Positions 36,373 through 45,822 of a stretch of 64,000 bases of DNA are shown one piece after another. The notes under the pieces were generated by a model, which saw only the letters and a list, made by a program, of their open reading frames with translations, ran no database searches and was not told the origin of the DNA. How positions within the stretch are numbered: position 1 is the first letter of the stretch; every line of letters begins with the position of its first letter. The translations under genes and the position numbers were made by a program. Source of the stretch: Urinicoccus massiliensis (GTDB lineage Bacteria; Bacillota; Clostridia; Tissierellales; Peptoniphilaceae); contig NZ_LT635492.1 of assembly GCF_900120405.1 (NCBI RefSeq), positions 391,478 through 455,477 of the forward strand, read 5' to 3'.

Positions 36373-37077
36373 TCACCTCTCTTCCATTAAGCAATATACT
36401 CGGTCTCCAGCAATTAAAGGAGCCGTTTCCGTTCTTAAGATGTTTTTTCCCAGACTTACTGGATGACCGCCTCTGGCCTTGATTAGGTCAACTTCTTCAG
36501 AATCTAGACCACCTTCCGGACCAATGATTAGGGCAATGTTTTTTTCTTGACCCTGAATATAATCTTTCATAAAGTGGTCTTTTTCTTCTTCATAACAAAC
36601 CAAAATCAAGCTATCCTTGGGAAGAATTTCTAGACCTTCCTTTAAGGTCATGGGAGGGTAGACCTGGGGAATGTCTACTTGTTTCGATTGTTTTGCAGCT
36701 TTTTCCACAATTTTTTCCCAGCGATTTTTTAGCTTGTCCCATTTATGGTCGACCTTCCTCAGGCTTCTTTTCATTTGAATGGCCACAAAGGCGTCAATAC
36801 CCACCTCTGTTCCATGCTCTAAAACTTCTTCCCACTTTTGCCCCTTAGCTAGGCCCTGTAAGAGGAAGACCCGGTAGTCTTTTTGCCTGGCTTCTAATTT
36901 TTCTTCCAAGGCCAAGCTCCCATCTTGAGCACTGTTGTCTGTCAGCCTCGCCCTATAGAGGTCCCTCTTATAAACTGCCTCCAGGGAATCCCCAGATGTC
37001 ATCCTTAACACATGAAAGAGGTGGTGGAGGTCTTCCGGGCTTAGTTTTTGGTCGTCATTTAAAAATACCCTAGTCAT
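36373..37077 (-). CDS. rsmE: 16S rRNA (uracil(1498)-N3)-methyltransferase RsmE
   Basis: A 234-residue SPOUT-class methyltransferase. It has an N-terminal PUA-like domain (MTRVFLNDDQKLSPEDLHHL) and the knotted SAM site with LIIGPEGGLDSEEVDL and SLGKNILRTETA near the C-terminus. ATG 37077 is preferred over an in-frame start at 37110 that lies deep within prmA; it overlaps the prmA stop by 8 bases. The dnaJ-prmA-rsmE-mtaB order is the Bacillus one. Confidence 0.96.
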   Translation of the reverse strand: MTRVFLNDDQKLSPEDLHHLFHVLRMTSGDSLEAVYKRDLYRARLTDNSAQDGSLALEEKLEARQKDYRVFLLQGLAKGQKWEEVLEHGTEVGIDAFVAIQMKRSLRKVDHKWDKLKNRWEKIVEKAAKQSKQVDIPQVYPPMTLKEGLEILPKDSLILVCYEEEKDHFMKDYIQGQEKNIALIIGPEGGLDSEEVDLIKARGGHPVSLGKNILRTETAPLIAGDRVYCLMEER

Positions 37078-37978
37078 TTTTCGCCCTAGCCACAATGACA
37101 GACCAATCATTTTTGTCCTGGTCCTCTAGAAGGGTAAATCCTTGTTCTTTTAAAGCCTCCATAACGGCAGGCTTTTTTTCTGTAAGGATTCCTGAGGCAA
37201 TAAAGATTCCTCCCTTTTTCAAACATTGGTCCAAGTCTCCCAAAAAGCCAATGATAATTTCAGCAAAGATATTGGACACCACCAGGTCTGCCTTTTCTTT
37301 GAAGTTAGCCAGGAGGTCCCCCTTGGAAAACGCACAATTTTCACAGGAGTTCAACTGACTATTATGGTAGGATGCCTCAATAGCTAGAGGGTCAATATCC
37401 ACTCCTTGGACCCGACTTGCTCCTAAAATCGAGCTGGCCACAGATAGGATCCCCGATCCACAGCCTACATCATAAACCAGGTCTCCCTGGCGGACATATT
37501 TTTCCAGCATTTCCAGGCAAAAATAGGTTGTTTCATGACTCCCTGACCCAAAGGCCATGCCAGGATCAATTAAAATTTTCTGCCGGTTGGTCTCATAGGA
37601 GCTCCAATAGGGAACAATGGCCAGATTTTCCCCTAAATCAAAGGGTTGAAAGTATTTTTTCCAATCATTGGCCCAGTCAGATTCTTGTAGTTGTCTGACC
37701 CCCACTTCTCCCAGGTCATTTTCTACAATATAGCTTTCAAACTCTTTAATTAGACCCTTTTCCTCTTCCGATGGATAGAACTGGATAAACAATTGTCCTT
37801 TTTTTGTATTTAAAAGGTTGTCATCAACATAGTCCCATTGAATTTCACTGAAATTTAATTCATCCACTAGGGCGGGAGTTTCCTCCCTAAAAGTGTCTAC
37901 ACCATGGTCCAATAGCCAGGATAAGACTTCATTATAATCTTTTTCTTGTCCAAATAGGCTTACTTCATAATATTGCAT
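37070..37978 (-). CDS. prmA: Ribosomal protein L11 methyltransferase
   Basis: A 302-residue enzyme that trimethylates L11. The N-terminal substrate-binding domain (about 1-70) is followed by a Rossmann SAM domain with DPGMAFGSGSHETT (about 147-160) and VYDVGCGSGILSVA (about 178-191), then VVSNIFAEII. ATG 37978 is 8 bases downstream of the dnaJ stop. It overlaps rsmE. Confidence 0.96.
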   Translation of the reverse strand: MQYYEVSLFGQEKDYNEVLSWLLDHGVDTFREETPALVDELNFSEIQWDYVDDNLLNTKKGQLFIQFYPSEEEKGLIKEFESYIVENDLGEVGVRQLQESDWANDWKKYFQPFDLGENLAIVPYWSSYETNRQKILIDPGMAFGSGSHETTYFCLEMLEKYVRQGDLVYDVGCGSGILSVASSILGASRVQGVDIDPLAIEASYHNSQLNSCENCAFSKGDLLANFKEKADLVVSNIFAEIIIGFLGDLDQCLKKGGIFIASGILTEKKPAVMEALKEQGFTLLEDQDKNDWSVIVARAKND

Positions 37979-37986
37979 AGTCTCTC

Positions 37987-39111
37987 CTATTCTTCAAACC
38001 ATTCCTTGACCCGGTCAAAAAAGCCCTTGCGTTCCGTCTTGGCTTCGCTGGGGCTTTCTCCCCTTAATTCTTCCAAGAGCTCCCTTTGTCTCTTGCTGAT
38101 TTTTTGAGGAACAATAATTTCCACCCTAAAGTAAAAGTCACCCCGCCCTACAGATTGGAGCTTGGGTACTCCCTTGCCTGGCAAGCTAAATATCTTTCCT
38201 CCTACCGTTCCTGGGGGAAGGTCAAAACTTTCAATGGAATCCAGAGTGGGTACTTCAATTTTTGCCCCTAGGACTGCATCCATATAAGAAACTGGCAGGT
38301 CAATATAGATGTCATGGCCCTTTCTCTTAAAAATGGGATCCTCTTTTACAGAAATATAAATATAGAGGTCTCCTGCCGGTCCCCCATTTTCTCCATGGTT
38401 CCCTTCTCCAGGCATGGAAAGGATGCTTTTGTTATTGACCCCTTTTGGAATATGGACATGGATTTTTCTCGAAAAAATTTCTCGTCCACTTCCATGGCAA
38501 TGAGAACAAGGAGTCTCTATGACTTCACCCTTTCCTTGACAATCCGGACAGGGAACCACTTGAACTACACGGCCAAAGGGGCTTTGCCGGCTTTCTCTAA
38601 CCTGACCGGACCCATGACACCTTTCACACTTGTGGATTTCTGTTCCTTCTTCTGCCCCACTACCTTGGCAGCTCCGACAGGTTTCTGTCCGGCGAATGTT
38701 TACATCTTTTTCACAGCCAAAGACAGCTTCTTTGAAGTCAAGCTGGACATCAGCCCGAATATCGCCACCTCTTTTTGGAACCTTTTGATTGTTTGAAGCA
38801 TAATTTCCTGAAAATCCGCCACCAAAAATATCAAAAAGATCTCCAAAAATATCGCCAAATCCACCAAAACCTCCTTGGCTGGCAAAACCATCTTTTAAAG
38901 AGTCTTCTCCATAGAGGTCGTAGTTTTGTCTCTTGCTTTCATCGCTTAAAACTTCATAAGCCAAGGAAACCTCCTTGAACTGTTGTTCCGCTTCCTTGTC
39001 TCCGGGATTCAAGTCCGGATGGTATTTTTTTGCCTGGATCCGGTAGGCTTTTTTGATTTCTCTTTGTGTTGCTTCTTTTTTGATTCCTAAAATTTCATAA
39101 AAATCTCTCAA
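37987..39111 (-). CDS. dnaJ: Chaperone protein DnaJ
   Basis: A 374-residue type I DnaJ. J domain with HPD ([10 protein letters not shown], about 31-40), Gly/Phe-rich linker (about 75-112) with many GGFGD repeats, four CxxCxGxG zinc repeats ([32 protein letters not shown]) and the C-terminal substrate-binding domain. The best start is TTG 39111 (MRDFYEILG), with GTGGGA upstream; TTG 39132 is open but lacks a RBS. Unlike in most Firmicutes it is not directly after dnaK: a DEAD-box gene intervenes. Confidence 0.97.
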   Translation of the reverse strand: MRDFYEILGIKKEATQREIKKAYRIQAKKYHPDLNPGDKEAEQQFKEVSLAYEVLSDESKRQNYDLYGEDSLKDGFASQGGFGGFGDIFGDLFDIFGGGFSGNYASNNQKVPKRGGDIRADVQLDFKEAVFGCEKDVNIRRTETCRSCQGSGAEEGTEIHKCERCHGSGQVRESRQSPFGRVVQVVPCPDCQGKGEVIETPCSHCHGSGREIFSRKIHVHIPKGVNNKSILSMPGEGNHGENGGPAGDLYIYISVKEDPIFKRKGHDIYIDLPVSYMDAVLGAKIEVPTLDSIESFDLPPGTVGGKIFSLPGKGVPKLQSVGRGDFYFRVEIIVPQKISKRQRELLEELRGESPSEAKTERKGFFDRVKEWFEE

Positions 39112-39145
39112 TCCAATCCCACTTTCTATCAATTTAAATGATATT

Positions 39146-39151
39146 ATTGTA
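39146..39151 (-). promoter_or_regulatory. Candidate -10 box for dnaJ
   Basis: TACAAT on the minus strand lies 35 bases upstream of the dnaJ TTG, past the terminator that ends the helicase gene. No good -35 box is visible and no CIRCE element is present here. It suggests dnaJ is transcribed apart from the HrcA-controlled operon. Confidence 0.35.
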
Positions 39152-39185
39152 CCCGATATTCATAAAAAAGGGAATACTTCTCCGC

Positions 39186-39223
39186 AAAAAGCCCCTAGTC
39201 CTTAAGATCTTGGACTTTTGGGC
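39186..39223 (-). terminator. Intrinsic terminator after the DEAD-box gene
   Basis: On the minus strand GCCC ... AGTCC ... GGACT ... GGGC forms an interrupted stem around a 10-base loop and is followed by TTTTT. It lies about 55 bases after the helicase stop and before the dnaJ promoter region. Confidence 0.65.
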
Positions 39224-39277
39224 CTAACTTGGAAAATAGAATCCTTCTTCTGCTTTTTCCAAGCCTTAGAGTCTTCT

Positions 39278-40924
39278 TTATTTTTCCGAATACTCTGCCT
39301 TAAAGGGCTTGCCCTTGATCTTCTTACCCTCTAAATCCTTGAGGACCTTTTTAATGCTAGCTTTAGGCATTTCTACAAAAGTGAAGTTGGGCATAATGTT
39401 AATTCTCCCAATATCCTTGGTTGCCAGGTCTGTATATCTTCTAATGAGGCGGATGACCTCTCTTGAATCAACCCCATCTCTCTTCCCCTTGTTAATGAAG
39501 ATTTTTGGCCCTTGGATCTTTTTATTTGCCCGGTCCTTCTTGTCCTTTTTGCCAAAACCAGCTGATTTTTTTGACCTGGATAATTCAAATTTTCTGCCAA
39601 AATCCACCCTGTCCAGTTCGGTCATGGTCTCATTATTGGCTTCTTGGTTAACCATCTTTAAAAGAGATGCTCCAATATCATAGAGGCTGTGGCCTTGACC
39701 TAAAAGTCTGTTTAACAGTTTTGTATATTCTTCTTGGTCTTCTGATGAGACTATGCTCTTATTGACCCTTTCATACAAACTTTCCATATTTTCTTTTTCA
39801 ACGTCTTTTTTTGTAGGCAGACCCATCCTGTCCATTTTTATATTGGCATAGTCTTCAATTTCTCTAAATTTGTCATAGTCCTTATTGGTCACAAAAGTAA
39901 AGGAGATTCCCTTTTTCCCCGCCCTGGCTGTCCGGCCAATCCTATGGACATAGTATTCAGATTGTTGGGGCAGGTCGTAGTTAAAGACCAGGTCAATATC
40001 GGATATATCCAAGCCTCGAGCCGCTACATCTGTTGCAATTAATAGGTCAATGCTACCGTCTCTAAATTTTTTCATGACTTGGTCCCTGGAAGATTGTCTC
40101 ATATCTCCATGGAGAGAGGCCACCTGGTAGCCCTTTTGGGCCATTTCCACTTCCAGGCTATCCACCATTCTTTTGGTGTTGCAAAAGATAATGGACTTAC
40201 TGGCCCTATGCATTAGCAGGAGTCTGTTTAAAATCTCCGTCTTCATATTCCTATTTAATTCCAAATAGTATTGGTGAATTTTTTCAGCCGTTAATTCCTT
40301 CTTTTCGATAATGACCTTTTGAGGCTTATCTTGGTAGAGCTTGGAAAATCCCTTGATATTGTTGTCAAAGGTAGCAGAAAAAAACAAGGTTTGGCGGTTG
40401 GGATTGGTCTTTTCAATGATGGTCTTCATGTCATCCCTAAAGCCCATATCAAACATTTCATCCGCTTCATCCAAGACTAGAAAGTCCAGTCTGTCCAGCT
40501 GAAGGCTTCTCCTCTTCATGTGGTCCATAATTCTACCAGGAGTTCCAACAACAATACTTGCCCCACTTTTAAGTTGGCTTAGCTGTTTTCCCATATCAGC
40601 CCCACCATAAATGGCCACTACCCTAATAAACTTTTTATACTTGGCAAGTTTTTTTAATTCCTCCGTCACCTGCCTTGCCAGTTCCCTAGTAGGAACTAAG
40701 ACTAGGCCCTGAGGGGCTTTTGATTGCTTATCTTGGATTTTTTCCACCATTGGAATTCCAAAAGACGCTGTCTTTCCCGTTCCTGTTTGGGCTTGGGCTA
40801 AAATATCACTGCCCTTTAGAATGTGGGGAATCGTTGCCTCCTGAACTTCTGATGGTTTCTCAAAGCCCATATCTTCAATTGCCCGTAAAAGATCTTTCGA
40901 TAAGTTTAATTCATTAAATCTCAA
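39278..40924 (-). CDS. DEAD-box RNA helicase with C-terminal DbpA-type RNA-binding domain
   Basis: A 548-residue ATP-dependent RNA helicase. Q motif region GFEKPSEVQEATIP, motif I AQTGTGKT (about 43-50), PTRELARQ, TPGRIMDH, DEADEMFD, FFSATFD, ATDVAARGLDI and HRIGRTARAG are all intact. A Lys-rich linker (about 445-475) precedes a DbpA/YxiN-like RRM domain (about 478-548) that in relatives binds hairpin 92 of 23S rRNA, pointing to large-subunit assembly or cold adaptation. TTG start with RBS AGGAGA. It splits dnaK from dnaJ and has its own promoter, leader hairpin and terminator. Confidence 0.94.
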   Translation of the reverse strand: MRFNELNLSKDLLRAIEDMGFEKPSEVQEATIPHILKGSDILAQAQTGTGKTASFGIPMVEKIQDKQSKAPQGLVLVPTRELARQVTEELKKLAKYKKFIRVVAIYGGADMGKQLSQLKSGASIVVGTPGRIMDHMKRRSLQLDRLDFLVLDEADEMFDMGFRDDMKTIIEKTNPNRQTLFFSATFDNNIKGFSKLYQDKPQKVIIEKKELTAEKIHQYYLELNRNMKTEILNRLLLMHRASKSIIFCNTKRMVDSLEVEMAQKGYQVASLHGDMRQSSRDQVMKKFRDGSIDLLIATDVAARGLDISDIDLVFNYDLPQQSEYYVHRIGRTARAGKKGISFTFVTNKDYDKFREIEDYANIKMDRMGLPTKKDVEKENMESLYERVNKSIVSSEDQEEYTKLLNRLLGQGHSLYDIGASLLKMVNQEANNETMTELDRVDFGRKFELSRSKKSAGFGKKDKKDRANKKIQGPKIFINKGKRDGVDSREVIRLIRRYTDLATKDIGRINIMPNFTFVEMPKASIKKVLKDLEGKKIKGKPFKAEYSEK

Positions 40925-40952
40925 TATATTCTCCTAAATGTATTTTTTAAAC

Positions 40953-40979
40953 AAAAAAGGCCGAGATTCACCCGGCCTT
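40953..40979 (-). promoter_or_regulatory. Terminator-like hairpin in the helicase leader (putative attenuator)
   Basis: On the minus strand AAGGCCG/CGGCCTT forms a 7-bp stem with a 9-base loop followed by TTTTTT. It lies between the candidate promoter (40998-41006) and the RBS of the DEAD-box gene, with only about 28 bases from the T tract to the start codon. So it would stop most transcripts in the leader unless opened, for example at low temperature or by the helicase itself (inference). Confidence 0.65.
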
Positions 40980-40997
40980 CAAGTTCCTTCTTTTTTT

Positions 40998-41006
40998 ATT
41001 ATACCA
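40998..41006 (-). promoter_or_regulatory. Extended -10 promoter for the DEAD-box gene
   Basis: TGGTATAAT on the minus strand matches an extended -10 element (TGn plus TATAAT). No -35 box is evident, which extended -10 promoters tolerate. Predicted transcription would begin near 40991 and give a leader of about 65 bases containing the hairpin at 40953-40979. Confidence 0.5.
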
Positions 41007-41072
41007 TAAATCAAGCTAGATTTCTTGCTTTCTTACCTTATATTTTCTTTTCCCCTTATCGAACATGATGAA

Positions 41073-41101
41073 AAGAGGGACCCATATCTTGAGCCCCTCT
41101 T
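41073..41101 (-). terminator. Second of two tandem hairpins after dnaK
   Basis: On the minus strand AAGAGGG and CCCTCTT pair across a 15-base loop and are followed by a short T run (TTTTC). It lies about 45 bases after the dnaK stop and would back up the first terminator. Confidence 0.45.
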
Positions 41102-41110
41102 ACCTTTTCT

Positions 41111-41147
41111 AAAAGCCGATCCCTCTCCATGAGGGTCCATCAGGCTT
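41111..41147 (-). terminator. Terminator directly after dnaK
   Basis: On the minus strand the segments AAGCC, GAT and CCCTC pair with GAGGG, ATC and GGCTT around a small loop, with two small bulges; TTTT follows. It overlaps the last bases of dnaK. The T run is short. Confidence 0.55.
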
Positions 41148-42969
41148 ATTCTTCATCTTCATCGACAACTTCATAGTCTGCATCACTTACATTTTCTTCA
41201 GAATTTCCTGCTTCTCCCGGATTTCCTTGGCCTCCATTTTCCTTGTAGAGCTTTTCGGAAATTCCATAGAAGGCTTGGGTTAATTCTTCAGTTTTTGCCT
41301 TGATTGCATCAATGTCGTCTGAGTCTTTTACTTCTTTTAAGGCTGCAATAGCATCTTCAACCTTTTTCTTATCATCATCACCAATCTTACCTTCAACTTC
41401 TTTCAAGGTATTTTCTGCTTGGTAGATCATGGAATCTGCATTGTTTTTCACTTCAATGGATTCTTTTTTCTTGCTATCTTCTTCTGCATACATTTCTGCT
41501 TCTTTAACCTTTTCTTCAATTTCTTGGTCTGTTAGGTTGGAAGAGGAAGTGATGGTAATGTGTTGTTCCTTTCCAGTTCCTAAATCTTTAGCAGAAACAT
41601 TTACGATTCCGTTGGCGTCAATATCAAAGGTAACCTCGATTTGAGGGATTCCTCGGCGAGCTGGAGCAATTCCGTCGAGTTGGAAACGACCCAAGGTCAC
41701 ATTGTCTGCAGCCATTTGACGTTCCCCTTGTAGAACATGGATGTCTACGCTGGTTTGGTTGTCTGCAGCTGTTGTAAATACTTGAGATTTTTTGGTAGGA
41801 ATGGTTGTATTTCTTTCAATTAAGCGTGTAGTAACCCCACCCATGGTTTCAAGACCTAGGGACAAGGGAGTTACGTCAAGTAAAAGTAAGTCTTTTACAT
41901 CTCCACTTAAAACTCCCCCTTGGATTGCAGCACCTAGGGCTACACATTCATCTGGGTTGATGTCTTTTTGTGGGTCTTTACCGATTAATTTTTTAACTGA
42001 ATCTTGAACAGCAGGAATCCGAGTGGATCCACCAACCAATAGAACCTTATCAATATCTCCTGCAGATAGGCCAGCATCCTTTAAGGCTTCCTTAACTGGT
42101 CCTTCTGTTGCCTTTACAAGGTCCTTGGTCAAGTCATCAAACTTAGCCCTGGTTAGGTCCATATTTAAGTGAAGGGGACCTTCTGCTGTTGCAGTAATAA
42201 AGGGAAGGTTGATATTTGTAGACATGGTTGAAGACAATTCTTTTTTAGCCTTTTCAGCAGCTTCTTTTAAACGTTGTAGGCTCATCTTGTCAGCCTTTAA
42301 GTCAACACCGTGTTCCTTTTTAAAGGATTCAGCAATAAAGTCAATGACCCGGTTGTCGAAGTCATCCCCACCAAGTTTGTTGTTGCCTCGAGTTGCATGG
42401 ACTTCAAAGACTCCATCGGATAATTCCAGGATGGACACGTCAAAGGTTCCTCCTCCAAGGTCAAAGACCATAACGGTTTGTGAATCCTTGTCCTTGTCTT
42501 CTCCATAGGCCAAGGCAGCGGCTGTTGGTTCATTGACAATCCGTTTAACTTCCAGGCCAGCAATTTTTCCTGCATCTTTTGTAGCTTGTCTTTGGGCGTC
42601 AGTAAAGTAAGCCGGAACGGTAATAACGGCGTCCGTTACTTTTTCTCCTAGGTAGCTTTCAGCATCTGCTTTTAATTTTTGAAGGATCATGGCTGAAATT
42701 TCTTGAGGAGAGTATTTCTTTCCATCAATTTCTACGCTGTAGTCACTTCCCATGTGCCTTTTAATAGAAGATATTGTCCGGTCAGGATTTGTAATTGCTT
42801 GACGTTTTGCTGTTTCCCCAACCAATCTTTCCCCATCTTTTGTAAAAGCCACTACTGAAGGAGTGGTACGGTTCCCTTCAATGTTGGGGATAATAATGGC
42901 GTCTCCACCTTCCATTACAGCTACAGCTGAGTTTGTTGTTCCTAAATCAATACCAATAATTTTGCTCAT
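41146..42969 (-). CDS. dnaK: Chaperone protein DnaK (Hsp70)
   Basis: A 607-residue Hsp70. The ATPase domain (about 1-360) begins [20 protein letters not shown] and has [14 protein letters not shown] and [13 protein letters not shown]; the linker [13 protein letters not shown] and the substrate-binding domain follow, then an acidic lid ending in [10 protein letters not shown]. It lacks the insertion of about 24 residues of Gram-negative DnaK in the ATPase domain, as usual for Firmicutes. RBS AAGGAGG. Third gene of the hrcA-grpE-dnaK operon. Confidence 0.98.
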   Translation of the reverse strand: MSKIIGIDLGTTNSAVAVMEGGDAIIIPNIEGNRTTPSVVAFTKDGERLVGETAKRQAITNPDRTISSIKRHMGSDYSVEIDGKKYSPQEISAMILQKLKADAESYLGEKVTDAVITVPAYFTDAQRQATKDAGKIAGLEVKRIVNEPTAAALAYGEDKDKDSQTVMVFDLGGGTFDVSILELSDGVFEVHATRGNNKLGGDDFDNRVIDFIAESFKKEHGVDLKADKMSLQRLKEAAEKAKKELSSTMSTNINLPFITATAEGPLHLNMDLTRAKFDDLTKDLVKATEGPVKEALKDAGLSAGDIDKVLLVGGSTRIPAVQDSVKKLIGKDPQKDINPDECVALGAAIQGGVLSGDVKDLLLLDVTPLSLGLETMGGVTTRLIERNTTIPTKKSQVFTTAADNQTSVDIHVLQGERQMAADNVTLGRFQLDGIAPARRGIPQIEVTFDIDANGIVNVSAKDLGTGKEQHITITSSSNLTDQEIEEKVKEAEMYAEEDSKKKESIEVKNNADSMIYQAENTLKEVEGKIGDDDKKKVEDAIAALKEVKDSDDIDAIKAKTEELTQAFYGISEKLYKENGGQGNPGEAGNSEENVSDADYEVVDEDEE

Positions 42970-42980
42970 AATTTTCCTCC

Positions 42981-43508
42981 TTATTGTGAAACCTTGACCA
43001 TGGCAGGTCTCAATACTTCATCATTTATCATATAGCCCTTTTGAACGACATCGATGACAACTCCTTCTTCCACACCTTCTTTTTCTTCTACTAAAACAGC
43101 GTGGTGCCGGTTGGGATCAAACTTTTCATTCAGAGCTTCCATTGGACATATATTGTTTTTCTTTAACAGGTCTAAAAGTTGCTGGTAAATCATTTCAACC
43201 CCTTCTTTAAAAGAGGATTCTTCATCTGAGTGGTCTAGAGCCCGCTCAAAATTGTCAATGACTCCCAATAAATCCAGGGCAACCTTTTTAACCCCCAGGG
43301 CTAAAAAGTCCTTTTTTTCTTTTTCAACCCTTCTTTTGTAGTTGGTAAAATCTGCCGTTAACCGAATGAGTTGGTCCTTATAGGGGTCTTCTTGACCTTC
43401 CGATACTACTTTTTCTTCCGGACAAGTTTTTTGCTCCTGGTCCAGGTCTTCCTCTAAAAGACTCTCCTCTTCCAGTTCCAAATCTTGCTTCTTTTTTTCT
43501 TTCGCCAT
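42981..43508 (-). CDS. grpE: Nucleotide exchange factor GrpE
   Basis: A 175-residue DnaK exchange factor. The N-terminal 45 residues are highly acidic and disordered ([16 protein letters not shown]), then a long dimerisation coiled coil with [19 protein letters not shown] and the C-terminal beta wing ending in [11 protein letters not shown]. It starts 13 bases after the hrcA stop and ends 11 bases before dnaK. Confidence 0.97.
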   Translation of the reverse strand: MAKEKKKQDLELEEESLLEEDLDQEQKTCPEEKVVSEGQEDPYKDQLIRLTADFTNYKRRVEKEKKDFLALGVKKVALDLLGVIDNFERALDHSDEESSFKEGVEMIYQQLLDLLKKNNICPMEALNEKFDPNRHHAVLVEEKEGVEEGVVIDVVQKGYMINDEVLRPAMVKVSQ

Positions 43509-43521
43509 TTCATCACCTTCT

Positions 43522-44544
43522 CTACATTACTTGAATACTTTTAGAAAGATTCTTTGCAACAGTGCTGACTATATCTATAATCCAGGGATAATCCATACGA
43601 ACCGGCCCAATAACACCAATTTGTCCTATGCGGTTACTGTCAATAGCATAGGTTCCTGTTACTAAAGAGTTTTCGTGTAAAACTTCTTCTTTATGTTCCG
43701 AGCCGATAATAACATGCACATCTCCTAAATCCGTATCCTTAGGAAAGATTTCCACAATGTTTCTGGGATCTTCCATAAATTTAATTACATTTCTTGCCTT
43801 GCTAAAGTCTTGAAATTCTTCCATATCTAAAATACTTGTCAGCCCTTGGCTGTAGACATCCACCTTTTCGACCTTTTCCGTCAAGTGGATGGCTAGGTCC
43901 ACAATGGCTGTAATTAGATTTTTATATTCCACCATATCCCCTTTTAATTGAATGTGGACGGAATCAAAGGAAGAGAAGTCAACACCGCATAAGTTTTTAT
44001 TCAAGCTGTACTTTAAAGACTTTAAGTCTTCCTCAGAAATTCTATTCGGCAACCTTAAAATATTTTTTTCAACAATTCCCTGGTCACCAACAAGGATGAC
44101 TAACAAAAACTTATCATGAATTGGCAACAATTCAATTTGCTTTAAGATACGATCTTGACGGCTGGGGGCCAGAACAAAAGCCGGAAACTTGGTAATTTCA
44201 TTCAGCAGCTTTGCCGTTTGACTAAAAAGCTCCTCTGTTGAATACATGGCTTTTTTTAGCAGGTCAACAATATAGAGCTTTTGGTCTGAAGCAAGAGCCC
44301 GCTTTTGGTCCTTCCATTCCTCTACAAAAAACCTGTAGGCCTTGTCAGAGGGAATCCTCCCTGCAGAGGTATGGGGCTTGTTCAGGTAACCCAAGTCTTC
44401 TAAGTCGCTCATCTCATTGCGAATTGTAGCAGAACTCACTCCCAAGTCATATTCCTTTGAAATCTTTCTGGATCCTACAGGAATAGGGATTTCCAAGTAG
44501 GAGTGAATGATGGCATTTAATATTCTAATTTTTCGCTCATCCAT
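43522..44544 (-). CDS. hrcA: Heat-inducible transcription repressor HrcA
   Basis: A 340-residue repressor that binds CIRCE and is kept active by GroEL. The N-terminal winged helix includes VGSRKISKEYDLGVSSATIR and MSDLEDLGYLNKPHTSAGRI; a GAF-like core follows. ATG 44544 is preferred (RBS AAAGGGTGA); the GTG at 44553 adds only three residues. It lies 19 bases after the CIRCE element and so controls its own operon with grpE and dnaK. Confidence 0.97.
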   Translation of the reverse strand: MDERKIRILNAIIHSYLEIPIPVGSRKISKEYDLGVSSATIRNEMSDLEDLGYLNKPHTSAGRIPSDKAYRFFVEEWKDQKRALASDQKLYIVDLLKKAMYSTEELFSQTAKLLNEITKFPAFVLAPSRQDRILKQIELLPIHDKFLLVILVGDQGIVEKNILRLPNRISEEDLKSLKYSLNKNLCGVDFSSFDSVHIQLKGDMVEYKNLITAIVDLAIHLTEKVEKVDVYSQGLTSILDMEEFQDFSKARNVIKFMEDPRNIVEIFPKDTDLGDVHVIIGSEHKEEVLHENSLVTGTYAIDSNRIGQIGVIGPVRMDYPWIIDIVSTVAKNLSKSIQVM

Positions 44545-44562
44545 CTTCTTCACCCTTTCTTA

Positions 44563-44589
44563 TTAGCACTCAATTAAAGGGAGTGCCAA
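44563..44589. promoter_or_regulatory. CIRCE operator of the hrcA-grpE-dnaK operon
   Basis: TTAGCACTC, nine bases, GAGTGCCAA: this matches the CIRCE consensus TTAGCACTC-N9-GAGTGCTAA at 17 of 18 positions. It lies just downstream of the promoter and upstream of hrcA, where HrcA would bind to block transcription until heat shock. Confidence 0.95.
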
Positions 44590-44602
44590 ACCTTCTGTCT
44601 AT

Positions 44603-44631
44603 ATGTTACTATGGTTTTGGCACTTTGTCAA
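44603..44631 (-). promoter_or_regulatory. Sigma-A promoter of the hrcA operon
   Basis: On the minus strand a perfect -35 TTGACA (44626-44631) is separated by 17 bases from TAACAT (44603-44608). Transcription would start around 44596, just at the CIRCE element, consistent with HrcA repression. Confidence 0.85.
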
Positions 44632-44667
44632 TAGGACTGCTAATCTTTTCTAAAATATTTTTTTCTA

Positions 44668-44693
44668 GAAAAAAAGAGCCCCTAAAGCTCTTT
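44668..44693 (-). terminator. Intrinsic terminator after hemW
   Basis: On the minus strand the 7-bp stem AAAGAGC/GCTCTTT with a 7-base loop is followed by a T run. It starts within the hemW stop codon and separates the lepA-hemW genes from the hrcA operon promoter. Confidence 0.8.
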
Positions 44694-45822
44694 AAAAAGT
44701 TCGATAAAAATCCAATTCAACTTGGTTGGCCACATCTTGTCCATAGCTAGTAAGCCGGTAGGTTCCTTCTACTTCTTCCAGGCTTTGGGCCTGGATATTT
44801 TTTTCAATGGCCCGGGAAAAGACTTTTTTAAAATCAATTCCATAGTCTTCTTCAAGGTCTTTAACAGGAATTCCAGAATTGAGTCTTAGGGACAAGATAA
44901 TTTTTTCCATCAGCCGGTCTCTATCACTTAGCTTTTCTCTTTGATCAATAGGTTTTTTACCCAGGGCAAGATCCTCCATGTAAGAAGTAAGACAAGGCGT
45001 GTTGGCCCAGCGTTGGTCCCGGTAACTTGAATGGGCACTTAAGCCCAAACCCAAATAATCCTGGACCTGCCAATAGGCTAAATTGTGGCGACAGGGATTT
45101 TTCTTGGTAAAATTAGAAAGTTCATATTGTTGGTAGCCAAGTTCTGCCAGCCGGTCTTGGATATAGTGGTCCATTAGCCGGTCCTCTTGGTCCTTGGGCA
45201 ACTTTTTCAAGCCAGAAAGGACTTCTTCTCCCAAAGGAGTTCCCTCTTCTGGAATAAAACTATAATAGGAAAGATGGGTCAAGGCCAAACCTTGAATATA
45301 GTCTAGGTCTTTTTTAACATGGGTCAAGGCCTGGCCAGGAAGACCAAAAATAAAATCTCCATTGACTTCTTCTATAGAAGACTTGGCCAATTGATTGAGG
45401 CAGGCATCCACATCTTCCAAGGAATGAATCCGTCCCATTAGGTCCAAAAATTTCCTTTGTCCCGACTGGATTCCCATGCTCACCCTATTTAGGCCCAGCT
45501 GATTTAAGGCTTGAAAGTCCAAATCTTTTCCAGATTCCGGGTTGACCTCCATGGTCCATTCCATGTCTTTAGTCAAGTTAAAAGACTCTTGAATTTTTTC
45601 AAACAAGGGGACCAAGCGCCCCTGACCCAAGACACTGGGAGTCCCTCCTCCCAGATAAATGGTCCGGATTTCTTGGTCCCTTAACTCTTCCTTATAAAGA
45701 TTTATTTCTCGGTCTAAGGCTCTTAGGTAGGCGTCCATGTCCCCTGTTTTACTCGTTGATGCAAAGTCACAATAGGCGCATTTTTTCCGACAAAAAGGCA
45801 GGTGGATATAGAGAGAAATCAT
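44692..45822 (-). CDS. hemW: HemW-like radical SAM heme chaperone
   Basis: A 376-residue radical SAM protein with [10 protein letters not shown] (C11, C15, C18) for the [4Fe-4S] cluster, and [20 protein letters not shown], the HNxxYW motif of HemW. HemW hands heme to membrane proteins; it was long mislabelled coproporphyrinogen oxidase HemN. The extra N-terminal residues and fourth cysteine features of true HemN are missing. ATGA overlap with lepA, the conserved lepA-hemW-hrcA order. Confidence 0.93.
   Translation of the reverse strand: MISLYIHLPFCRKKCAYCDFASTSKTGDMDAYLRALDREINLYKEELRDQEIRTIYLGGGTPSVLGQGRLVPLFEKIQESFNLTKDMEWTMEVNPESGKDLDFQALNQLGLNRVSMGIQSGQRKFLDLMGRIHSLEDVDACLNQLAKSSIEEVNGDFIFGLPGQALTHVKKDLDYIQGLALTHLSYYSFIPEEGTPLGEEVLSGLKKLPKDQEDRLMDHYIQDRLAELGYQQYELSNFTKKNPCRHNLAYWQVQDYLGLGLSAHSSYRDQRWANTPCLTSYMEDLALGKKPIDQREKLSDRDRLMEKIILSLRLNSGIPVKDLEEDYGIDFKKVFSRAIEKNIQAQSLEEVEGTYRLTSYGQDVANQVELDFYRTF

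Noticed and set aside
38314-38796. 160-codon open frame antisense to dnaJ
   Set aside because: It mirrors the Cys/Gly-rich zinc region of dnaJ and has no recognisable domain.
41001-41145. A small RNA gene between dnaK and the helicase
   Set aside because: The hairpins can be explained as tandem terminators of dnaK and no promoter facing them is clear.
44692-45822. Coproporphyrinogen III oxidase HemN
   Set aside because: HNxxYW and the CxxxCxxC pattern fit HemW; the N-terminal extension and other residues of real HemN are missing.
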